Origin: Torreya grandis
Lineage: Eukaryota; Streptophyta; Pinopsida; Cupressales; Taxaceae
NCBI GenBank assembly: GCA_037957365.1
Contig: JARHVA010000001.1
Coordinates: 9,492,501 to 9,556,500, forward strand
DNA length: 64,000 nt
Reading direction: 5' to 3'
Shown here: piece after piece, positions 44,714 to 57,840 of the stretch
Position numbering within the stretch: position 1 is the stretch's first letter
Layout: every line of letters starts with the position of its first letter
Translations under genes and position numbers: made by a program
The notes under the pieces: generated by a model
The model's input: only the letters and a program-made list of their open reading frames with translations
Databases searched by the model: none
What the model was told of the DNA's origin: nothing

Positions 44714-46663
44714 GTACAATAGTTTGTTTTCCTACTCCCCAAACTACAATGGCAAAATTCAACAATTGATTTGATAAAATTGATATGAGACAATCGCAAG
44801 ATTTTATTTCCAAACATTCAGATATGCAAGATGACGTTATCAATATTATCCATGAATAAATTCAAAAAATATATAATGTTCAATCTTCTACTCCCCCAGA
44901 TAATAACATTGTTACACCTACATTGGGGCCAACTCAGCTAACACAACAACCAATTGTAACACAACAACCTTCAGTAATAGTTACACCTCTTATGGCTAGT
45001 TCTTTCTCTCCAACTATACAATACCTTGTGTAGAAGGTTCATAATCTATAGGCTAAGGTGTTACATCTTGAGCAAGGAGCCACTAGGCCATCACATTCTC
45101 AGTTTATTTTACATACACCATAGGCACATCACATAAATGCAACTCCTTTGCCATCTAGATTTGTGGCACCTAAGATTATATTGTATGATGGTGAGGGTGA
45201 CCCAAAGCACCATATTTGAGATTTTCATGTAGCATGTTTGGACTACATGTATAATTATTGGCTCCTCACTAAGTTGTTTCCATGTAATCTTAAAAATTAT
45301 GCTTTACAACGGTTATATAATCTATCAAATTAGTCTATCACTACATTCAATCTATTCATAGATATGTTTTTCACACACTTCTCAATAAACATCAGTGATA
45401 AGATCTCATATGCTCAAGTAACACAACTAAAAAAAAATCAAATGAGCCTATTATAGAATATGTCTTATGATATAAGACTATATTGGACAAGTTAACTTTC
45501 CACATGATAGACAATGACCTCCAAGATATACTCAAATAAAGCCTACTACTGGCATTGCATGAAACTATCTCATTCAAGATGTTTCCAACCTTCACAGATT
45601 TATGACACATAATGAAAGAAAAAGAAGTCAATCTTCTCTCTATGGGAAAACTAAAATATACAAGTGGATTATAATCAACTAATAAGAGTTCTAGTAAAAT
45701 TATGTATAAGGTAAGGGCCACTAAAAACAAGAGTGATCTAAAGGCCAAAGTTAATGCAGCTTCAAAGCCATCTCTTCACCTAGTTTTATCAGCTCCTCCA
45801 TAACGAGTTTTCACCAACCTTCTAGAATCACTAGCACGTGTTTTACAACAGCTCTTGTAATGCAATGTCATATCTCTCCCTCCCATCAAAAAGGTTGATA
45901 TGACATGGCCTCTTCCAAACAACTATGATTCCAATGCATTCTATGAATATCACAAGTCACCAGGCCATACTAAAAACATATGCATCAGCTTGAAGCAAAA
46001 GATGTAATATTTAATATAGGCTAACATTATTTATGTGGGCACACCCACAGAGACACCTAAAGTTCAAAAATGGAAGCTAAGATATTGAATATATTCTTAG
46101 ATCCATTTCTAAAGCATACAACAAATGAGGTAGTGGGCACTTTAGGTGTTCACTACACATATTAGGCACATTCACCACTAGCATCATATCATACTACTAC
46201 AGAGGATGTACACCTAATACACAACATCATTAGTGTGTACCATACTACAATTCTAGCTAGACCACTCATCACTTTCTTATAGTACGATATTGTTAATGAT
46301 GATTCAGATTTATATGCACTCTTTATTCGAGGCTACATAGATCATCATCCTATTCAGAGTGTTATGGTGAACAATGGGTCAAGTATTAAAATGTGCACTA
46401 TCACAATTCTAAAACATTTGGGATATTCAGAGTAGGATATATCTTCTATAAATATAGTTATCTATGGTTTTAGTGGCCATGTTTAGAGCTCCATCAAGGA
46501 GATTATACTTCCATTATAGGTTGGACTAGCATATGTGGCCACTAGATTTTTAGTAGTACCTAGTGCAGGCACATTTGACATGTTATTAAGTATGCCATGG
46601 ATACAATAGTTATGAGCCATCCCATCCACTATGCACATATGTCTTAAATATATACATGTAAAT
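44714..46663 (+). pseudogene. gag-protease polyprotein remnant of element 3
   Basis: N-terminal Gln/Thr/Pro-rich region, then a retrotransposon gag core at ~45,160-45,560: V-A-P-K-I-I-L-Y-D-G-E-G-D-P-K, L-T-K-L-F-P, S-I-T-T-F, I-S-Y-A-Q-V-T-Q-L-K. A degenerate zinc knuckle Y-H-K-S-P-G-H-T-K-N-I-C lies at ~45,942-45,983. Protease at ~46,340-46,660 has V-N-N-G-S-S (ancestral D-N-G), F-L-V-V-P-S-A, M-P-W-I, and A-I-P-S-T-M-H. The frame changes several times. It would have packaged RNA and processed itself. No RT follows. Confidence 0.75.
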
Positions 46664-49600
46664 TAAGTAATCATAGTTGAGGGTCTTTCATATGCGTATC
46701 ATCTCCCTGTCCCATAAGCATTAACACCATAGTTACCAGCTACAACATAGTTACCAGTTAAAACATAATTACCAGGTATAACTTCAATCATAGTTCCTAT
46801 CAGTACACCATAGAGTTTAGTGGAACCACCAGTGTAGGTGAGGTTTACTCCTACAATGTTTCCACATACACATACTCTACCATGAAGATTATTATTATAG
46901 AAAACCCTGCATCATATATATGTTACAGATTTTAGAGGGCCTACCCCTACTCATTTTATTTTCAGATTAGTCTTATTAATTTCTCAGGGTTCTCAACATA
47001 GGGCACCTATGTAAATTACAACATCTTATACCATATGGGTCCCTAAGAACCCTATAATTCACATAACACCATAGTTAGTTTCATACATTCCTAGAACCAC
47101 TTCACAGGTAATACCAGATATAGATCACTTAATATAGTAGGTTTTGGGACCAAAATTACCTTTTCATACATCACGCATGATCACTATTCCTTTATTTACC
47201 ACAGGACACATTGATAGTGAGTCTCCCATGAGTCTCATCTATTAGTATTGTTCTTCCTTTCTTGTACAGACTTTCCTTCTCCCTTGCTCCTTGTACACAG
47301 TTTCATTTTCATGTTGCTTGTACATAGCTTATATCTAAAAAATACAAAAATAATATAATATGTCAAAAACAAAAAAACATTCAAATATTCACCAAAAAAA
47401 CACAAAATTATACATTGTATGAATTTCCATTCTTACATCTCTTATATTTTTTAGACACTACATATGCTAGATAGCTCAATATAGTTAGTTTTATCATACA
47501 TACATGTTTCACTTGTTCTTGTTGAGTGCTTATAGATTACTACAAGACTCATGTCCACTACACCGATCTAAATTTGATATTATCTACCCATCAGGGGCAT
47601 CTACATAGATTCACAAGTTCTTAATTTGACACATTCACCCATTTGGGGGGCACCCTATACCCAGTTTCAATTACTACATTAAATATTTCTATACTCTACA
47701 TCACAAATTTAACATTGTTATATTTTGATATTGATCATGCCACATTTACTCAAATTTTTTGCTAGCTACTAATTCTGTAGATCCAACATATGTACATCTT
47801 GGCTCTTACATAGATTTATATTAGATGTTCATGTATACTTTCATTTCTATATTTCTTAGTTTAGACTTGATTGTGTCTTTATGCTTCTTCAATTTGATGG
47901 TATTTGAATATGTCGTTGCCCTTTGGCTCTACACCACTTCTTTTCATAGTATGTATGCTTTGGACATGTACCCATATCCTTATGTGTGCCTTGTTGATTG
48001 TGTATGCATATATTTTAACATGTCCTTCTATGTAAATCTAAGCCAAATTGCTTGTTTTCTACATATGTGGCATTTAAACATGTCCTTGTATGTATTATTT
48101 TCTTAGATTTAGTGGCATGTGCCCATGTCCCTTGTATTGTGGCCCTTTAGCCTACTTTGTGTGTCTCATGTGTGTTATATGTATGCTTTCTTGTATGCAT
48201 CATTGCCATGATGTTGGTCTCTTGCTTGTTACACGCTCCAATTTTAGATGCCATGAGGGACCTCATGCATCTCCCTTTCCTATTTGGGTGTTATGATGGA
48301 CATCATGACCCATCCCCCTAGGTAGCTACTTAGTTATTACTTTGATTTTTTATTACATACAAATATATATCTCTCTTGATAGCCTTGTGAATGCTAGACA
48401 TAAAATAAATTGTACATTACAAACTTATACTCAGATTATCTTACATTTTGATATTATGTATGCACATTATATTGGATTATTACGCAGATATTATATATGA
48501 TCTGGATAACACACATTTTGTAGAACTTTTTATTTTAAGGATAATTCTTGCATAGTTTCAATAACTCCTCTCAAAAGAGGGGGTTTTCATAGGGATCAGA
48601 CTCCCATAATGATTTCATAATACATTTTTCAGCACACAAGCTCATATTATAAAAATTAGATTCAAGAAAACACAGTGGGAAATAGTGACATAGAGATCAA
48701 TATAATTACACATAAATCAGAATAGATGAAAATTAGCACCCAAATTAGGACACTAGCACCACATGGTGCTACTGTCCAAGATATGGTGCTACTATTTAGC
48801 AGCCTTAGTTTTAGAAAAAATTAGGTTAGCCAGAAAAGTATAGTAGGTACAATTCAAGTTTGCACAGGTTCAATTATAGATTTACCAGTTTTGGCTCAGT
48901 TTAGCTTAGATTCATACCAGTTTATCTTAGATTCATACCAATTTTCTAAAATTGGGGGCATCATGCATGGCATGCCTATTCACATTTATAGTTTAAATAC
49001 TCAAATATAAATTGTTACAACTCAGTCCATGATCTATATGCTCAAATATCAAATTTGGGGGCATGTGCACAACACATTGTTTTCATATGGTCACTTACAC
49101 ATTGGTTGATCAGATGGAATGAAAAATTCCATGTCATTATCTATGTTGTATACATCAAACATAATATTTTAGGTTGCACACCAATTTCACACCTTACTCT
49201 ATCTTTAGTTTTTGGTATTACCGAGTGACTTGGAGTCACCTAATATACCCAAGTAGATTCAAAGCTGAAATCTCTAGTTAGACATTTCTAGTTACATCTT
49301 ACAGTTTTAATTTCAGATGTATCTACTACACATGGTTAGGCAATGGAGTCATATTCTACTTGACTTCTTGATCCACCTATATGAGAGGGTTAGACAAACC
49401 ATCAGTCCAATCCAAGCTATTCATAGGTCATGATATACCAAGTAGGGGTGGGCAATGATGGAGTCAAAATTGGATTAAGTTATTTAGCCACCCACATATG
49501 AAGATTGAGAAAGCCATCAACTTAGTCTAAGATATTCACTGATTTATCACTATATACATGCACACACATAGGTTATTAATAGTTTTATGCATTGGTTCAT

Positions 49601-49850
49601 GTATCCAGTGAGTTATATTTGTTCCTTTCCTCTCTCTCATCACTTTACTCAGTTTTACTTCTTTACTCAGTTTTATCTTTAATTTTGACATATCTTAAGA
49701 AAGGACTTATCTATGCACATTTCACTTATAGGACACACATTGGATCATGCTTCGCATACTCAGATCCAGACTCATAGGATTTACCTCTTAAGTAAGTCCA
49801 AGTATGCTTCTTTTCTTTTATCCTAGTTATTTCACTTTGTTGCATTCCTA
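46664..49850 (+). other. Post-protease and 3' UTR region of element 3
   Basis: The first 600 bp may still be a Pro/Thr-rich tail. An A-rich tract (CAAAAACAAAAAAACATTC at ~47,364) follows, then repeats around CATTTAAACATGTCC (47,900-48,130) and TTGGGGGCAT (48,953, 49,056). GACACTAGCACCACATGGTG at ~48,748 echoes the LTR dyad. The two open frames at 47,825-48,296 are Cys/Tyr/Met-rich repeat products. Confidence 0.5.
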
Positions 49851-49868
49851 AAATAAAGAGGGGGCAAA
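49851..49868 (+). other. Polypurine tract of element 3
   Basis: AAATAAAGAGGGGGCAAA directly before the 3' LTR start TGTAATCACC. Confidence 0.85.
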
Positions 49869-51080
49869 TGTAATCACCTAAAAGTGGCACTTGAGTGCTA
49901 AGAGTGCTACTTGAGACCAACTATCCCTAGATTAGCCCTAGACCTATCATAGAGCTTATTTTCACACTTATCTAGCCTTCATGTGGGCCACAAAGATCCC
50001 TAATCACCCCTAAAGCAGTCCCAAACCCTCATTCTTATATCCTAGCCCTTTGTGCTTTAAGTTATGCCACCTTGACACTAACACCATGATAGGGATAGTA
50101 TCACCATGTTGTTAGTGTCCCACTATTGGTGCTATTGTCTTTTCCCTCTTTTTTACACAAATAGATATATTTTCAAATCTTAAAACTCCTAAGGTTAGCC
50201 TAAACCTATTTCAGCACCTACATAAACACCATAAAAGTATATATACATGACTTTTATCCCTCTAACCACTAGATGTAAATCAAATGAAAATTACATATGC
50301 AAAATCAGAATAAATTGTGCAAAATTAAGGTTATCAATCCCTATTATGCCCTACTACCATCTACAACATTCCTAAGCTCAGATTACTTAGATTTCCAATC
50401 TCAAGCACATTCAACATACTCAAGTCAACCATCATACTAACTTCACTTGTACTTGCACCAAAACTTAAGTGGGGAGAACTACATCGAGCTTGATCCTTCT
50501 TTGAAGTATTAGTATGTAGGCAACTCTCATCATAGTGGGGTGTTGAGGATATCCAACCTACCCCACTAACAAACACATTTTTCTGCTTGTATCAATTAGA
50601 TGCCCTAGCAACATGCAAGATTAGGGTTTGATCATAAAATTAGTCAAAATAAGCCATTTACTAGGTTTCAAATCTTGTGCACATAGGAACAAGCCTTATA
50701 GATCCAAACATAGGTGCACCAAGAAGTTCAAAACAATCCTGCAAAGAGGACACTACTACTAAAATAAAGACACTAGTGCCATATGGCACTACTATCCAAT
50801 TAGGGAATTACTATCTAGGAGGGGTTTGACACTTGGATCTTGTTTACAACACTTCGACCATCCTTTACCTCAATTTTTAGCTTATAGATCATCTATATCA
50901 GTTATTTTTTAGCTAAGTTCTTATTTTCATTATTTATTGCTATTTTTAGAAAGGTTAAATTTAGTTAATTCTATAACAAATCAATGGCTGTATTTATTTT
51001 ATATATCTACCCTAATTTACTATACTCAGTTCTTTAACAATATAAGATTTACATTTGTTAAGTCTTAAAAAGTTAAAATA
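49869..51080 (+). repeat. 3' LTR of element 3
   Basis: 1,212 bp, TGTAATCACC start. Ends TTAAAATA where the 5' copy has TTAAAACA. Core at 50,472-50,524. Confidence 0.88.
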
Positions 51081-51116
51081 ATTGGCTACTTGAATGAATG
51101 GAGGTGTTGATAAAAT

Positions 51117-51186
51117 AAACCCTAAATGTTTGCTTGTAAGTTTTCTGGTGTTATATATAGGTGAGTAAAGAAAACATTTAGGGTTT
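51117..51186. repeat. 15-bp perfect inverted repeat
   Basis: AAACCCTAAATGTTT (51,117-51,131) and AAACATTTAGGGTTT (51,172-51,186), 40-bp spacer, ~37 bp outside element 3. Could be a hairpin or the edges of a tiny MITE-like element. No TSD found. Confidence 0.7.
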
Positions 51187-52600
51187 TATATATTATATTA
51201 GGGTGAGTAAATAATGTTAAAGAGACTTCATATATGAATATATTTACCATTTACTTATAAATGGGGTTTTTAAGGTCAACTATTAGTACTATGAGGGTCA
51301 AGTATTGGTATTCCAAAAGTTATGTTTTGATCATAGGTTGAAAAAGTGCATGTAATAACCTCTCACGATAAAATTGGTTATATCAGAAAATGTACAATGA
51401 CTTAGACCTTCAAACCTTAGTTATAATTATTTAATATGGCATATTAACATGGTTAAAAAAAGTAAGGTCTAATGTGATACCACAACAAATCTACAGGGTC
51501 ATGAATTTAGAATGCTCATCTTCTAGGGCATTTCCCTTATGTGATTTCTCAGGGTGGAACTTATATTTATTGTTTTTAGGATTTAAGTCTTTAATTAAGA
51601 AGACCCCATACATATTAAAAGGATTATAAGAAAATTTGATAAGAAATTACAAACATCTAGTCATAATATAAAATGGATTATTTTTAAAAAATGATACATT
51701 TAAATATAATATATTAATAATAAGCATCTTAAACATTCATATCAACTTAATTCTTTGAGTGTATAAACTGGAACAATGATGAATCGTATAACTAGTATTA
51801 TAATACCTAATACACAATAATGGTGTAATGTAGTTATAGTTATAATGATATGTGTAGCTTCCACATGGGTTTTTTTAATCCTCACTTGGACTTTGGCCCC
51901 CACCCTTTGCGCATATGATATATTGAAACTTGTGTATAAGTATGATGTGCCTTCTTAATTTTCCTCAACATCTTTCCCCTTGTCATGTATAAATTTGGTG
52001 CCACACATGCAAATATGAACTCTGCATATAACACATCCACCTACAACATACATGCATCAATTACTTTGTCTTATGATACCTTTAACAAGTTTCTACAATA
52101 CCAAGCAATTTACAACATAATTATTTGTGTTTTCATGTAGTAACATACACATTAAGCATCAATGTGTTCAGGTTCTTCTTACACATTGTTTTCCAACTAA
52201 CATTTTCTAAGTTTGTAACATATTAGGCAATCTATTAGCAATGCCACACAACTAGAACTCTAAATATCACTCTATAAGAAGATAAATTATCACCCTTGTA
52301 TAACTATCATTAGTTGTAATTAATTATTATAATGATATATATATTATAACCGTTTGACCCATAAGGGATCAGAGATAAGAGATATCACACAAATTAGATT
52401 GGATTTTGTTAGCATGTTTTATGTATCTAGCATTCAAACATATACATGTTTTAATTAATTTTAGATTTAATGATCTAAGAAAATTAAAACATTATAAAAT
52501 TTATATTGCACAAGAAATATGAGTGTAACTATGATATATTACACTTTATTATTTATAAAAACAACTAAAGGGTAAAGTACTTGGATTTTTTAGATTTTTT
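51187..52600. other. AT-rich intergenic DNA
   Basis: No coding. Nothing else recognised. Confidence 0.45.
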
Positions 52601-53009
52601 TATGTGTTTTATTTCTATCATAATCATAAAATATACTTTGCACAGGCTCTGTGTTGGTTTAAATTAGGAAAAATATTGTTATAACTAATCAAGACACCCT
52701 ATGGTATTATTTGGAAACCTATAGTAGCTGAATATGTCCACTATGTACTAAAACCATTCAGGATGACTGTGCCAACCTATGATAGTTTAGATCATTGTGC
52801 ATGTGCTTACAAGTGACTTATGTGCATTTAGTTACCTTCAGCCCTATATGAATAGTTTTATTTTCCTTCTCTTAGCTCCGAAACCCTACCTTCCACTTTA
52901 GAGACCAATGTGACCAAGAAAAAGGGGTTACATAAGATTTGTTGAGCTGGCCCCAACTACCCCCACCAAGTGGTCAAGTGTTGCCTACATTTCAATACTC
53001 TTAAGAGGG
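52601..53009 (-). repeat. Left part of an older LTR split by element 4
   Basis: Diverged match, same orientation, to the part of the element 4 LTR around its core (GAAACCCTA..., then AAGTGTTGCCTACATTTC). It breaks off at GAGGG (53,005-53,009). The right half resumes at 59,126 with TTAAAACTATACATAATTC, where the core's other half would lie. The left limit is approximate. Confidence 0.55.
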
Positions 53010-54347
53010 TGTTTAACCCTAAATTTAGATAACTAGGTATCTAGGGTTAATAATATTATATTATCTTTTACATAATGGTGGTGAACTAATTTAATAAGTA
53101 GGTCAATTAATAGAAAACACAGATAAATAGTATTCTAAATTTATACAACTGAGATTGTTAAAAATAGTAAAGTATAATTATTAATAGATATTGTAATAAA
53201 TTAGAAATAAGTGATACTTAATTGGCTTATTGTGTGCATGTAGGTTTGGGCAAGAATAATCTGGAAGTGGATTGGAAGATGACCCTAAAATAATTGTCAT
53301 ATTCTAGAGATATATTTTTTGTGGCCTCAAACGCTTGTATCGGGTTTCAATAGTTGTATCGATGTAGGTGTTTAACTCTACCATAAGTGTCTTGTACAAA
53401 ATATTGAATGGATATAGATTCAACCAAAAGGAGCCTTATGGGTTTTATGTCAACTTCTTTTGATGTATTCATATCATGTACACATGTTCTCATTTTTATC
53501 AAATGATCAAACCCTAGCTCTTCACCCTTGAAGTGACTATGGGAAAAATGAGTTAGTGGGTTCTTAGTGTCGAGTTAACCCCAAAGACCCCTCTATCATT
53601 GGGTGTTTCCTACATATCCAATACTTTAAAGAGGGCCTTAGACTGATGTAGTTCTCCCCTATGTGTTGGCTCATGTGTGCACATGGGTGCAATATGTGAT
53701 AAGCAAAGACATGTAATGACCTATCTTTTAACTTGGTAAATATAGCTCATGGGATAATCTTTCCATGCTTCAAACTTATATCAAGACTGCTCCTATGACT
53801 GATATATAAATAGGGATAAAGAGGGTAAATTTTATCACTTGAATGCCTTATTGATTTCTACTTGGTATATTTCCTTGTGAGTTGTATGTGATTGTCAAGT
53901 TAGGAATGAATGATTATTTATCTTGTATATACCAATCCCTTTTGGAAATATATCACATTAAATCACTTAGGTTGATGTTTTGGATATGTTTATTTTGTAA
54001 TTTTGATGACTTTTGGGCACTTGACACTTTATTAGGAAAATGGATAGTTGCATCAATGCATGTGTCTACTTGGGACGCAAGTGTCTAGGGAGCTAGAAAA
54101 TAGGTACAGGTCTAAAATTGGCAATGAAAGATAAACATAAGGTTTAGAGCATTTTTCACAGTATATAATGCTTAGGTCATTAGAATAACAATAATTAGAC
54201 TAAGAGATAAGTAATTAGACACAAAGAGATAGTGAACGTGAGCCTTTTGATAATGGGAAGGTCTATAAATGAAAGGTACAACAATGATAGATATTAATTA
54301 AGCTTAAAATACTGAGGTACTATATATATTAGATTTTAGTATCTACA
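53010..54347 (-). repeat. 3' LTR of element 4
   Basis: 1,338 bp; minus-strand TGTAGATAC start, GGGTTAAACA end. TATA at ~53,925-53,930, core 53,605-53,660. Confidence 0.88.
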
Positions 54348-54358
54348 TTTCCCTCCTT
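54348..54358 (-). other. Polypurine tract of element 4
   Basis: Minus strand AAGGAGGGAAA directly before the LTR start. Confidence 0.8.
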
Positions 54359-56358
54359 TAATCAAGTAATGGAATTGCTAGTTTAAAGGAAAGAAATGTG
54401 TACTTGGGTGTGTACAACACACCTTGTCTTTACATGAGACCATATTGAGTGCTTTTATAATTACTAACATATATCCAAGAGCATGTTACATTATATATTT
54501 AGTTTATGAAATATTTAATTTAAATAATTTAAAATGCTTGAAAGTAAAAGGATCCAGATTAATAGTACAACTATGTATCGATGCAACCAACTTACCTTAA
54601 TTTGATTCGAAAGGATGTCTCATTATGAAACATTGAAGCTGAGACTTAGGACAATTATGATCCTACAAGTGTATGTATATATATAAATTGGAGGAAACAT
54701 ACCCCAAATCTTGGTGTGAAGGTGAGTTACAACATGGTCATTGAGCTTGTTTCATCTTGTTCATGAAACCCAAATATGTGCATAATATGGTGAGTGCAAG
54801 TGCTTTAATCAACTCACTATCTATTTAGTGTGGGTGGATAATTTAATCAATTCTAACCTATAATACTAGTGAATTTATATGATTTAATAAAATCTAACCT
54901 ATAAATGTGTTAAGATTAAGCGATTTAATCAACTTAACCTTATAAAGGTGAACCAATTTTTGCAGTAGATTGGCTCTATAACAGTCCATAATAGTCCATC
55001 ATATGTATGATAATAGTCCATAATAGTATTTTAAATCTAGATAGTGATTTGATTTTAAAAATTTTAGGTGCCCTTTGCATGGAATATGCACCTCATATAT
55101 GTCTCAAGCTGAAATATAGGTACAATAATAATACCAATGTATATAATGTTGCCATAAATGTGTATATAAATCATATAACTGAGAAATATGATAAATTGTA
55201 AAATTGGTGCAAGTGTGGAGGAATGTTTCTATGACATGGCCCCATTTAATTTGGAGAATATGATAATTGGTACAAATGTGGAGAACATGTTTCCATAACA
55301 TGTCATCATTGTAATATGAAACCATGAAAATATGAAAGTTATACCTCTATGACATGTCCCCATTAATATGCCCCCCTTTTAAGGTGAGGGAAAATAGAAT
55401 CTAGTAGTTACCTTACCTCTAAAGGTTAATATAATTTTATAAGATGTGTATGGATCATATATCATATAATAATAACATGTCTAGGTAGATATGACATTGA
55501 ATGATACAATATGTGATCACATCAAGTCCTAAGATACATCATATAGACCATGGTAATGTCTAGAGAATAACAATACAATCTCAACAAGAAATCGAACAAA
55601 CACATAAGAACATTCAATTGAATGTAAAGGAATGGTCTAAGGAGACATCATATAAAGGGCATGTTCAAATGCCACACAATAAAAATGATTGACATATTTA
55701 AATATCCAATCAACATAGAATGAGATATTCAAATGTCCAATCAACATACAATGGCATAGGGGCCAACAAGAAAGTAACATATTCAAATGTTCCATAAGTA
55801 AGACAATAGAAAGCAAGGTAATACACTCAAGGAAGTGACAATGTGAATAAATGAATTATAAGTAACCAACATAAGCATATTATACTAGTCTCTACTTATA
55901 TGTGTTTGTAAAAAATGTTAGTTCATAACATATCAAGTTCACTATGAAAGGTATAAGCATGGATATAGGCACATGTCAATATATAATCTCAAAAATGATA
56001 ATGGAAAGTGATCATAGAATAATATAACCTAGGTGTATTGTGATCAAAGAAGCAGATACCCAAATGTACCTATGACATGAGTAGAGGGAAGGCCCAACAT
56101 TTGTATATGCATATATCATGTATCTGATTATTCCTGTATCACACTCAAATGAAGCATGGAACATGCGCATATAAGAAATAATGATATATTATCTACTAGC
56201 ATGGAGAAAACAACATATGTATAAGAAATAATAAAACTAGGAACATGCTGATTTTTTTGGGTATATTTTGTATTATTTTTATGTTTTTGTATTTTTGACA
56301 TATTTTATTTTATTGATTTTTTTGGTATATTTGAATGTTTTCAACTATAGGTTGGATC
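54359..56358 (-). other. 3' UTR-like region of element 4
   Basis: Minus-strand A-rich tract at ~56,260-56,345 (CAAAAATACAAAAACATA type). Next come repeats around GGACATTTGAATATCTC (55,660-55,800), and then two to three diverged units with GGGGACATGTCATAGAGG (~55,205-55,375), the same array type as at 32.4 kb. No gene. Confidence 0.5.
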
Positions 56359-56800
56359 CTATGAATTGTTTGTATCACAATTAGATAGGTGAAAATGGTG
56401 CATAGTATGTTCTTCCTCATGATTTACATGTGAAGTAGAAGAACAAATACCATCATGTGGTATATGGATTAATTTTGCCTTATGGGAAAAGAATATGCCT
56501 TGCTGATTTTTGTCAATATTATCTTCCATATAGTATAACCAAAGAGTTCCCAATGTGAATGTATATTATGATTTTTGTGGCATATCCCAAACCCTTTTTT
56601 AAATCACTTTAGGTCCAAAGGCAATTGGTATTATTATGTTGCCTAAGGAGTCTTCCCAACCTCCTTTATTTTTTAATTCCTTCAAATCAAAATAAAGTTG
56701 TTACAAATGCCTTACATTGCACATGCTTTTTATTTGTGTAGGATCAATATGGTTAAGCCAAAAATAAGCACCACCCATGAATAATGTGATTGTTATATCT
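56359..56800 (-). pseudogene. C-terminal tail ORF of element 4
   Basis: Open for 64 codons at 56,553-56,359, ending N-H-E-E-E-H-T-M-H-H-F-H-L-S-N-C-D-T-N-N-S-stop. The same ending, P-E-E-E-H-V-M-Y-L-F-N-L-S-N-H-D-A-N-N, is readable in element 2 at ~28,885-28,945. Conserved across elements in opposite strands, so it was translated. Function unknown. Confidence 0.55.
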
Positions 56801-57079
56801 TCTTGTTATGGATGTTATTTGATTTATTCAACTTGATGTGTTATTTTGGATACGTATATTGAATTGGTCCCATATTAATTTTTTTTCTTGAATTTCCCAT
56901 ATTAATGTGAGGAACACCACACATTTACTCATAGTATTCATTTGGTAATTCATCTTCTTCATTTATATGTGGAATATTTTTTTTGTATTTGGAAGGAGAG
57001 ATGTTAAGTTTGTTTGGATACTTGAGTATGAAAGAAGCATATATATGAACATCTAAGAATAATAGGTAAATGATTCATA

Positions 57080-57720
57080 TTATTTAATGTAATTATCTTT
57101 ACCTTAATGGGTAAATAAGACCTCTACTAAATATGAAGTGCACTTCCAAATCCGAGGGTCTAAATGCTAAGACATATGATGTACTTTTAAATCAAATAAC
57201 ATAGTCTTGAAGGGATTAATTATCATGTTGCTTGAAATGGTTTAAATGTTCTAATGTAATACTAGGCACCTTGTGTATGTTGAAATCCAAAAAAATGACA
57301 TCCTCTAATTGTGAAAAAGTGGTCAAGGAACCCTTTGGTAGGCTATAAAACCAATTATGAGCTTCATTGGTAATACTCATATAAAATTCTTTTATAAATA
57401 GTTTATCATATTTTGCTCATTGACCAAAAGAATGTACACATTTAATCATGTGATCAAAGGGATATTTATGACGATACGAAAGAGGTAAATGTGGTAGTTT
57501 AAAACCTAGCATATAAGGATATTCAAGTATACATTATGCAATCAATTGGTTATGGAATGAGGTAATATTGACATTAGCATTATGGTGGTCCATTTGCATT
57601 TGAATTATATATACTTGTCTTCAAATCTCTACAATATCACTCATCATAAACATGAGATCATCATTAGAAATAGTGGTGTTTGGAAAAGGTGTTAACTTTA
57701 GTTATAATCCACCACCTCTT
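57080..57720 (-). pseudogene. gag core of element 4
   Basis: On the minus strand: Y-P-F-D-H-M-I-K-C-V-H-S-F-G, E-A-H-N-W-F-Y-S-L-P-K-G-S-L-T-T-F, L-E-H-L-N-H-F-K-Q, S-L-Q-D-Y-V-I, then F-R-P-S-D-L-E. This is the retrotransposon gag helical core (A-x2-W-F...L-P...T-F...F-K-Q...S-L-x2-Y). A few stops remain. No zinc knuckle or protease is clear after it, so that part may be deleted. Confidence 0.75.
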
Positions 57721-57828
57721 TTGAATTTAGGCATATTATTTTTATCATCCTCATAAATAATAAGTACAATTTTGGAATCACTAAATTTAAGATACTTTGG
57801 TAATGGTATTGGATATTTGGATCATGTT

Positions 57829-57840
57829 AGGTTCACCAAA
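57829..57840 (-). other. Primer-binding site of element 4
   Basis: Minus strand TTTGGTGAACCT directly after LTR end TTAAACA. Confidence 0.75.

Larger units (their letters stand above)
43340..51080 (+). mobile_element. Element 3: gag-protease gypsy-type element without pol enzymes
   Basis: 5' LTR 43,340-44,542, 3' LTR 49,869-51,080, PBS after the first, polypurine tract before the second. The flanks GTTAG and ATTGG may be a decayed TSD. The interior codes for gag and protease (44.7-46.7 kb), followed by 3.2 kb of non-coding, repeat-bearing DNA and no RT or integrase. ~7.7 kb, no nested insertion found. Confidence 0.85.

Noticed and set aside
47825..48296. Two overlapping Cys/Met/Tyr-rich ORFs in element 3
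   Set aside because: Same reason as 29.4 kb: they lie in the diverged CATTTRAACATG repeats.
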